A stretch of 10,858 bases of DNA, from contig JBMOGW010000118.1 of assembly GCA_049318165.1 (NCBI GenBank), forward strand, positions 1-10,858, in the 5' to 3' direction. The stretch comes from UBA668 sp049318165 (GTDB lineage: Bacteria > Actinomycetota > Acidimicrobiia > Acidimicrobiales > Ilumatobacteraceae). Of this stretch, positions 6,139 through 10,858 are shown one piece after another. The notes below the pieces were generated by a model, which was not told where the DNA came from, did not search any database, and was given only the letters and a program-made list of their open reading frames with translations. How positions within the stretch are numbered: position 1 is the first letter of the stretch; every line of letters begins with the position of its first letter. A program made the translations under genes and the position numbers.

Positions 6139-8565
6139 TCAGATGTACTCCTTGCGCTGCAGCCACATGAAGCTGATCCAGCCCGGGAGGATGGGCAACC
6201 AGAACGTCGCGAGCCGGAACATGAACACCGCAGGAACCGCGGTGGCGTTGTCCATGCCGGCGGCGACGAGACCGGCGATGAGCGCCGCTTCCATCGCGCC
6301 GAGGCCGCCGGGAGTGGGTGCTGCCGTGGCGATGGCCGCACCGGCCAGGTAGACCGCGCCGACCGTGGCGAGCGGCAGTCCGCCGCCGAACGCCTGGGTG
6401 GCGAAGTACACGCCCAGCAGGTAGCTCAGCGTGACGATGATCGAGCCGAGCAGCAGCACCGCGAGCTTGCCCGGACGCTTGAACACGTCGGCCATGCCGT
6501 GCTCGGCCCGCTTCAGGATGGGCACGAGCTTGCCGACGATGAGCGTTCGGGTGGCCGGGATGAGCATGCCGATGACCGCCAGCAGCACGGCGACGCCGAC
6601 GCCGACGAGAATCCACTTCGGGTCGGGGAGGCTGAACCCACCGAACGCGTCCTTGCCCGCCCACAGCAGGAAGATGAGGATCAGCGACACGTGGCCCACC
6701 AGGCCCGCGGCGGAGTTGAGGCCGACGCCTGACACGGCGACCGGCTCGTCGACGCCCTGCTTCTGCAGGTAGCGGACGTTCAGTGCCATGCCGCCGAGGC
6801 CGGCCGGCGCGAGCTTGCTGCAGAACGACGAGCCCACCTGGGTGGCGAAGGTGGGGAACGCGGGAAGGTGGTTGGGGATCGCCCCGGTGAGGCTGAACGT
6901 GGCGCCCACGTAGGTGACCGCCGACATGAGCAGCACCAACGGGAACCAGCCCCAGTTGGCTTCCTTCACCTGGTCGACGATGCTCGGCAGATCGGCGAAC
7001 TGCGGGATGAGCACCCACGTCGCGATGGCGAGCACGACGATCATGAAGATCGTCTTGCCCTTCACGCGGACGAGCGGCTCGTACTCGACGTGGTCCACCT
7101 GGCACTGGTCGACCACGGCCTGCTGCAGTGCCTCGAGTCGGCCCTTCTGGTGCTTGAGCGCGGTCTGCGTGGCGCCGCTGAGTGCCGGCATCTGCAGTCG
7201 GGGAAGGGCCGTGGCCACAGCCTCCTGACCGAGCACTTCCACCGCGCACGCGACGGTGCGCTCCGGCGAGGCGACCACGGCGAACGAGGCCAGCATCTGG
7301 GCCACGTCGGCCGACAGCAGGGTGTCGCTCGCGGCGAGCTCGGAGAAGCCGAAGTCGATCATCCACGGGTTGCCGTCGGCGGCGATGAACACGTTGGCGC
7401 GGCGCAGGTCGCGGTGGGCGATGCGGTGCTTGCGCAGCAGGGCGATCTGCCGCCACGTGTCGCGCATGATGTCGTCGGTGACCTCGTCGTCGGCGAGCGC
7501 GTCGAGCGACTTGCCGTCGATCATGTCCTGAGCCAGCAGCATGCTGCCCGAGCCGACGTCGACCACACCGCGCATGCGCGGGGTGAGCACGCCGACGTCG
7601 CGTGCGTACAGCGACACGAGCGCTTCGTGCTCGACGGTGCGACGGAGGCTGGAGAACGGACGGTCGTCACCGACGTTCTTCAGGCGGAGGAAGCGGTACA
7701 CGCGGAACAACAGGTCGGCCGAGCGCTCCTCCTCACCGAGCACCTTCACGAACACGCCCTGTCCGTCCTCGAGTGTGGCGAAGTAGGGGGTGCTGCCGCG
7801 GGCGTCGACCTTGGCCTTGCGCACCGAGGCGACCGGAAGGCCGGAGTCGACCAGTGCCGCGCGCACACCGTCGAGCGTCGGCCGGCGGTCGGGTCGGCCG
7901 AGCGCGAACAGGATGCCGGCGCCGATGGCGGCGCCGACCGGCAAGGCGATGAACACGTTGATCGGGAACACGGCGCTGATGAGCAGACGGATGACGACGA
8001 GTCCGCCGAGCGCGATGCCACCGGCCCTGCGCCAACGCGTCGGCACGAACACGCCGAGGATGATGAAGCTGGCCGTGAGTTGGGCGATGGTGATGGCAGA
8101 GGGGAAGACCTCGGAGTTCACGCCCTTGCGCTGGTCGATGATGGCGCCGAGCGTGTTCGACTCGTTGCGGTCGACGAAGCCCTCGATGAGCGACATCAGC
8201 CCGAAGGCCAACATGTTGCCGAGCACGAGGTACCCGAGGAGTCGCCAGTTCTTGCGGATGATCGGCACGGCCAACACGACGAGGCCGAGCAACACCACGA
8301 AGATCTGCATCGTGCCGTTGAGGATGCGCTGGATGCTCTTCGGCAGGAAGTCGAGCAGGGCGATGATGTCGCGCTCGAAGCCGCTGATGGAGTTGCGGGC
8401 GTAGCGGGTGACGAGCGTGAGCACGAGCGCGGTGACGCCGAAGGCCACCAGTCGCAGGACGTCGCGCGGTGAGCGCTCGTACGAGACCGAGGACTCCTGG
8501 GTGCGGCCAGAGCCGGTGACGTCGGTGTGTTCGGGCTCGACGCGGTCGGCGGTGGTGTCGGTCAT
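6139..8565 (-). CDS. Membrane protein: degenerate PAP2 domain + protein-kinase-like domain + flippase-like (LPG synthase TM/UPF0104) domain
   Basis: An 808-aa protein in three parts. Residues 1-235: a polar tail, then about five or six TM helices shaped like a PAP2 domain but with its motifs lost (PSAI at 155-158 for PSGH; R193, V199, N203 for the R-H-D motif). Residues about 240-485: a soluble kinase-like domain with FVKVLG (K274), EHEAL (E314), HRDLRRANV (H384-V392, D386, N391) and MIDFGF (D404), so the catalytic set is complete. Residues about 503-803: some seven or eight TM helices of the flippase-like YbhN/AglD/MprF family, with SSFCSKLAPAGLGG (579-592) and ATAAPTPGGLGAMEAAL (746-762). 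The ATG at 8565 has GAGG four nt upstream; a longer in-frame reading crosses the divergent gene and is not credible. It faces two intact PAP2 genes. It probably binds or flips a polyprenyl-phosphate or phospholipid; function is not established. Confidence 0.88.
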   Translation of the reverse strand: MTDTTADRVEPEHTDVTGSGRTQESSVSYERSPRDVLRLVAFGVTALVLTLVTRYARNSISGFERDIIALLDFLPKSIQRILNGTMQIFVVLLGLVVLAVPIIRKNWRLLGYLVLGNMLAFGLMSLIEGFVDRNESNTLGAIIDQRKGVNSEVFPSAITIAQLTASFIILGVFVPTRWRRAGGIALGGLVVIRLLISAVFPINVFIALPVGAAIGAGILFALGRPDRRPTLDGVRAALVDSGLPVASVRKAKVDARGSTPYFATLEDGQGVFVKVLGEEERSADLLFRVYRFLRLKNVGDDRPFSSLRRTVEHEALVSLYARDVGVLTPRMRGVVDVGSGSMLLAQDMIDGKSLDALADDEVTDDIMRDTWRQIALLRKHRIAHRDLRRANVFIAADGNPWMIDFGFSELAASDTLLSADVAQMLASFAVVASPERTVACAVEVLGQEAVATALPRLQMPALSGATQTALKHQKGRLEALQQAVVDQCQVDHVEYEPLVRVKGKTIFMIVVLAIATWVLIPQFADLPSIVDQVKEANWGWFPLVLLMSAVTYVGATFSLTGAIPNHLPAFPTFATQVGSSFCSKLAPAGLGGMALNVRYLQKQGVDEPVAVSGVGLNSAAGLVGHVSLILIFLLWAGKDAFGGFSLPDPKWILVGVGVAVLLAVIGMLIPATRTLIVGKLVPILKRAEHGMADVFKRPGKLAVLLLGSIIVTLSYLLGVYFATQAFGGGLPLATVGAVYLAGAAIATAAPTPGGLGAMEAALIAGLVAAGMDNATAVPAVFMFRLATFWLPILPGWISFMWLQRKEYI

Positions 8566-8637
8566 CAGTCCTCGCGGTGAATCGGGCGGCGGTCGCTTCG
8601 TCGTTGGCTGACTGTAGTGAGTCGTGGAGGAGCGTTT
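8566..8637. promoter_or_regulatory. Divergent promoter region between the kinase-flippase and PAP2 genes
   Basis: These 72 bp must hold both promoters unless they lie inside the genes. For the minus gene, TACAGT (8616-8611) is a possible -10, giving a leader of about 39 nt; GAGGA (8573-8569) is its ribosome site. For the plus gene, no good TANNNT box is seen at leaderless distance. Shared control of the two units is likely from the layout. Confidence 0.4.
8626..8632 (+). promoter_or_regulatory. Strong Shine-Dalgarno GGAGGAG of the first PAP2 gene
   Basis: GGAGGAG ends 5 nt before GTG 8638, which sets that codon as the start. The in-frame GTG at 8617 lies upstream of this site and would add seven residues encoded by the ribosome site itself. 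Confidence 0.75.
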
Positions 8638-9291
8638 GTGCTGAACTGGCGGCCCATGACGGCCGCGCTGCACTTCGACCACCCGTGGCGCATCGCCGGT
8701 GGCGCCACATTCGTCTTCGTCGTCGCGAGCGCGGTGGCCAAGCAGGATCCCTTGCCCCAGCGCGAGCTCGACCTCACCACGTGGTTCAACAGTGCCCCCG
8801 ACTGGGTGGCGCACACGCTGTGGCCGTTCATGCAACTGGGCACCGTCGTCGCACCCATCGGGTTCGCCGTGGTGATGATCGTGTGGAAGCGCGACTGGTG
8901 GACGGCGGCAGCGTCGCTCGTCGGTGGCATCTTCACCTGGTTCGCGGCGAAGGGCGTGAAGGAAGTGGTGCAGCGCGGTCGACCGCTGCAGTACCTGCCG
9001 AACATCGACGTGCGCGAGGGAAGTGGCACCGGGTTGGGCTTCATCTCCGGCCACTCGGCCGTGGCGGCGTGCACCGCGGTCATCGCCATGACCGTGCTGC
9101 CGCGCAAGTGGCGACCGGTGCTGGTGTTGCTGCCGGTGCTGGTGGGTGTCGGCCGCATCGTGCACGGGGTGCACCTCCCCGCCGACGTGGTGGGCGGCTG
9201 GGCCTTCGGTGTGCTCACCGGACTCGGCACCGTCGAACTGTTCGGTCGCCTGCGCGACCACTTCGCCAGTCGAGCGGGAGCGACCGCATGA
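8638..9291 (+). CDS. PAP2-family membrane phosphatase (first copy)
   Basis: A 217-aa membrane-bound phosphatidic acid phosphatase type 2 enzyme, which removes phosphate from lipid phosphates such as phosphatidate, diacylglycerol pyrophosphate or undecaprenyl pyrophosphate. All three motifs are intact: KEVVQRGRP (K108, R115, P116), FISGHSA (S137, G138, H139) and GRIVHGVHLPAD (R173, nucleophile H179, D183). Several TM helices surround them, for example 20-35, 64-83, 88-104, 141-153 and 159-171. The GTG start at 8638 has a strong GGAGGAG 5 nt upstream. It overlaps the next PAP2 gene by 4 nt (ATGA), so the two are translationally coupled. The active site should face outside the membrane, as in relatives such as PgpB. 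Substrate not determined; undecaprenyl or phospholipid recycling are the main options. Confidence 0.9.
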   Translation: MLNWRPMTAALHFDHPWRIAGGATFVFVVASAVAKQDPLPQRELDLTTWFNSAPDWVAHTLWPFMQLGTVVAPIGFAVVMIVWKRDWWTAAASLVGGIFTWFAAKGVKEVVQRGRPLQYLPNIDVREGSGTGLGFISGHSAVAACTAVIAMTVLPRKWRPVLVLLPVLVGVGRIVHGVHLPADVVGGWAFGVLTGLGTVELFGRLRDHFASRAGATA

Positions 9292-10001
9292 GCCCGTCGT
9301 CCACGGCGGCACCCGCCCATGCGACCTACGTGCATCCGTGGCGGCGGCCCGACTGGTGGATCGCCCTGGGCGTGGCGCTGGTGGTGGTGCTCGTGTCCGG
9401 CCTCATCGCCAACACCGGCGAGGTGCCCGGCTGGGAGCAGGCCATCTTCCACGGCATCAACGGCCTCCCCGACTTCCTCAAGGCGCCGATGTGGGTGTTC
9501 CAGTTGGCGGGTCTGTTGCTGGTGCCCGCCGGTGTGGCGGTCGTGGCGCTGTGGTTCCGCAAGTGGCGGCTGGCGGTGGCACTCGTGTTGCTGATGCCGG
9601 TGAAGTTGTTCGTCGAGAAGCAGATCGTGAAGCAATTGGTCGAACGTCAACGCCCGGGTACGTCGATCTGCAACGGCGACACGTCGTGCGGACACTTCCG
9701 CGACGTGCCGATGCAGGGCCTGTCGTACGTGTCCGGCCACGCGGTCATCGCGTGGGGTGTCGCGACATTGGTGTGGCCCTACCTGCCTGGCCGTTGGAAG
9801 TGGGCACCCGTCTGCATCGCCGTGCTCAACTCGGTCGCCCGCGTGTACCTGGGCGCACACAACCCGCTCGACGTGATCGGCGGCGGGGCCATCGGTGTGG
9901 TCATCGGCCTCGTACTGGGCATGGTGGTGGGCGTGCCCGATCGCCGGCCGGTCGAGGTGCCCGCCCCGGACCCGAGCGCGTCAGTCGCTGACGGCGGGTG
10001 A
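9288..10001 (+). CDS. PAP2-family membrane phosphatase (second copy)
   Basis: A 237-aa PAP2 lipid phosphatase with the complete motif set: KQLVERQRP (K115, R122, P123), YVSGHAV (S149, G150, H151) and ARVYLGAHNPLD (R185, H191, D195). TM helices are seen at about 24-40, 72-90, 95-109, 153-165, 172-184 and 198-216. Between motifs 1 and 2 it carries a loop with two cysteines (C128 and C134) that could form an extracytoplasmic disulfide; the first copy lacks this. The ATG at 9288 overlaps the upstream stop by 4 nt and has GGGAG (9276-9280) 7 nt before it. The tail is proline-rich and polar. The two copies are clearly diverged, so a recent duplication is unlikely; they may take different substrates or form a pair. 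Its last 21 nt overlap the convergent methyltransferase gene. Confidence 0.9.
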   Translation: MSPSSTAAPAHATYVHPWRRPDWWIALGVALVVVLVSGLIANTGEVPGWEQAIFHGINGLPDFLKAPMWVFQLAGLLLVPAGVAVVALWFRKWRLAVALVLLMPVKLFVEKQIVKQLVERQRPGTSICNGDTSCGHFRDVPMQGLSYVSGHAVIAWGVATLVWPYLPGRWKWAPVCIAVLNSVARVYLGAHNPLDVIGGGAIGVVIGLVLGMVVGVPDRRPVEVPAPDPSASVADGG

Positions 10002-10784
10002 CACGGCCGCCATCGCGATGGCGAGTGCGTGACCGAGGTTCAACGAGTCGACGCCGTGGTGCATCGGGATGCGCACGTCGTAGTGCGTGCGCGCCTTGGC
10101 CTCTGCCGTGAGGCCCGGCCCCTCGGCGCCCGCCACCAACGCCACCTTCTCGGGCATGCCCATGCGGAACAGGCTCTCGGCCCCGGCGTCGGGCGTGAGC
10201 GCCCACAGTTCGAAGCCCTGCTTCACCAGGTAGGCGAGACCGTCGGGCCAGTTCGCGACACGGGTGATCGGCAGGTGCAGGATCTCGCCCATCGACACGC
10301 GGATGCAACGCCGGTAATAGGGGTCGGCGCAGTTCGGCGACAGCAGCATCCCGTCGAAACCCAGCGCACGGGCGGACCGGGCCACCACCCCGATGTTCTC
10401 GTGGTCGTTGGAGCCTTCGAGCACGATCAACCGGGTCGCCCGGCCCACCACGTCGGGCAGCGTCGGCCACCCGCGCCGGCTGGCCGAGGCGAGGATGCCG
10501 CGGTGCAGGTCGAATCCGGTGACGGCTTCCATCACCTCGGGCTCGGCGATGTACACCGGTGCGTAGCGCGGGTTCTCGATGACCGCGTCCTTCATCCGCT
10601 CCCAGCCCTTGGGCGTGAAGAAGTACGAGCGGATGGAGAAGCGCGACGTCATCAGCCGTTCGACGACGATGGCGCTCTCGGCGATGAGGAAGTCGTCGCT
10701 CTCCTTGCGGTCGCGCAGACCGACGTAGTCGCTGATCCTCGGGTCGTCGAGTGACTCGATCCGGGCGGGTTCCACCTCTGACAC
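9981..10784 (-). CDS. SpoU/TrmH-family RNA 2'-O-ribose methyltransferase
   Basis: A 267-aa SPOUT-class methyltransferase that uses S-adenosylmethionine to methylate a ribose 2'-OH in rRNA or tRNA. The N-terminal 1-105 region resembles the substrate-binding domain (SpoU_sub_bind-like: DFLIAESAIVVERL at 31-44). The catalytic domain has motif 1 SNDHENIGVVARSA (125-138, R136), motif 2 VAGAEGPGL (217-225, E221) and motif 3 IPMHHGVDSLNLGHALAIA (239-257, N249), which form the trefoil knot. The GTG start at 10784 follows TAGAGT by 6 nt. Spacing 47 bp downstream of a LexA box is noted but the box is too far upstream of this promoter to be a clear operator for it. Whether it acts on 23S rRNA (RlmB/TsnR-like) or tRNA cannot be told. 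Its 3' end overlaps the PAP2 gene by 21 nt. Confidence 0.93.
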   Translation of the reverse strand: MSEVEPARIESLDDPRISDYVGLRDRKESDDFLIAESAIVVERLMTSRFSIRSYFFTPKGWERMKDAVIENPRYAPVYIAEPEVMEAVTGFDLHRGILASASRRGWPTLPDVVGRATRLIVLEGSNDHENIGVVARSARALGFDGMLLSPNCADPYYRRCIRVSMGEILHLPITRVANWPDGLAYLVKQGFELWALTPDAGAESLFRMGMPEKVALVAGAEGPGLTAEAKARTHYDVRIPMHHGVDSLNLGHALAIAMAAVSPAVSD

Positions 10785-10790
10785 GCTGCG

Positions 10791-10796
10791 ACTCTA
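10791..10796 (-). promoter_or_regulatory. Predicted -10 box (leaderless) of the RNA methyltransferase gene
   Basis: On the minus strand TAGAGT precedes GTG 10784 by 6 nt, and there is no Shine-Dalgarno in the gap. No good -35 is visible. Confidence 0.48.
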
Positions 10797-10830
10797 CGGC
10801 GGTGAGCGGCGGTCGACGCAGAAGGGTCTT

Positions 10831-10846
10831 GCGAACACACGTTCGA
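10831..10846. promoter_or_regulatory. LexA (SOS) box
   Basis: The core CGAAC-ACAC-GTTCG (10832-10845) is a perfect match to the Gram-positive/actinobacterial LexA operator CGAACRNRYGTTYG. The flanking bases G and A give 11 of 12 fixed positions of the mycobacterial form TCGAAC-N4-GTTCGA. It lies 48 bp before the methyltransferase start and 12 bp from the right edge. A gene reading rightward beyond the window is the likelier target, for example a DNA repair gene or lexA itself. Confidence 0.72.
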
Positions 10847-10858
10847 CACGCGAGGATC

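Noticed and set aside
5123..6352. 409-residue plus-strand frame opposite the antiporter
   Set aside because: Its translation is rich in His, Asp, Gln and Arg with no domain pattern, while the minus strand encodes a clear membrane transporter.
6868..8472. 534-residue plus-strand frame opposite the kinase-flippase gene
   Set aside because: Mirror-frame artefact: charged, His/Glu-rich translation without motifs, opposite a gene with kinase and TM domains.

Overview
This is a GC-rich, gene-dense bacterial segment with short or negative gene spacing. It has an actinobacterial-type LexA box and mostly start codons preceded directly by TANNNT -10 boxes. Gene content (a limonene-monooxygenase-like flavin enzyme, a class I PPK2, a kinase-flippase membrane protein, PAP2 enzymes) and style suggest a chromosomal region of a free-living actinobacterium. 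An Acidimicrobiia/Ilumatobacter-like source is my guess and is not proven by the sequence. I see no insertion sequence, phage gene or CRISPR array.

Layout. (1) 1-1031, minus: a flavin-dependent luciferase-like monooxygenase, cut by the left edge. (2) 1123-2966, plus: a two-gene operon, with an aminoglycoside/choline-kinase-fold phosphotransferase overlapping a xylose-isomerase-like TIM-barrel enzyme. (3) 2977-3049, plus: tRNA-Ala(TGC), followed at once by a perfect 17-bp inverted repeat (3063-3114). (4) 3182-3955, plus: an SDR dehydrogenase whose 3' end overlaps the convergent PPK2 gene (3939-4745, minus). (5) 4805-6085, minus: a CPA2-type cation/proton antiporter. (6) 6139-8565, minus: an 808-aa three-part membrane protein, with a degenerate PAP2 domain, a protein-kinase-like domain and a flippase-like domain. 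Divergent to it are two translationally coupled, catalytically intact PAP2 phosphatases (8638-9291 and 9288-10001, plus). (7) 9981-10784, minus: a SpoU/TrmH-family RNA methyltransferase, whose 3' end overlaps the second PAP2 gene. (8) 10831-10846: a LexA/SOS box at the right edge, probably serving a gene outside the window.

How it fits together. The most distinctive unit is 6139-10001: a lipid-handling cluster in which one membrane protein carries a PAP2 fold that has lost all its catalytic motifs, fused to an apparently active kinase and a lipid-flippase-like module, beside two active PAP2 enzymes. A role in polyprenyl-phosphate or phospholipid turnover and flipping is an inference. PPK2 and the antiporter lie downstream on the same strand but each has its own predicted promoter. 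Six of the genes that head a transcription unit have a TANNNT hexamer 6-7 nt before the start codon, so they are probably transcribed as leaderless mRNAs. The divergent pair at 8565/8638 instead has Shine-Dalgarno sequences.
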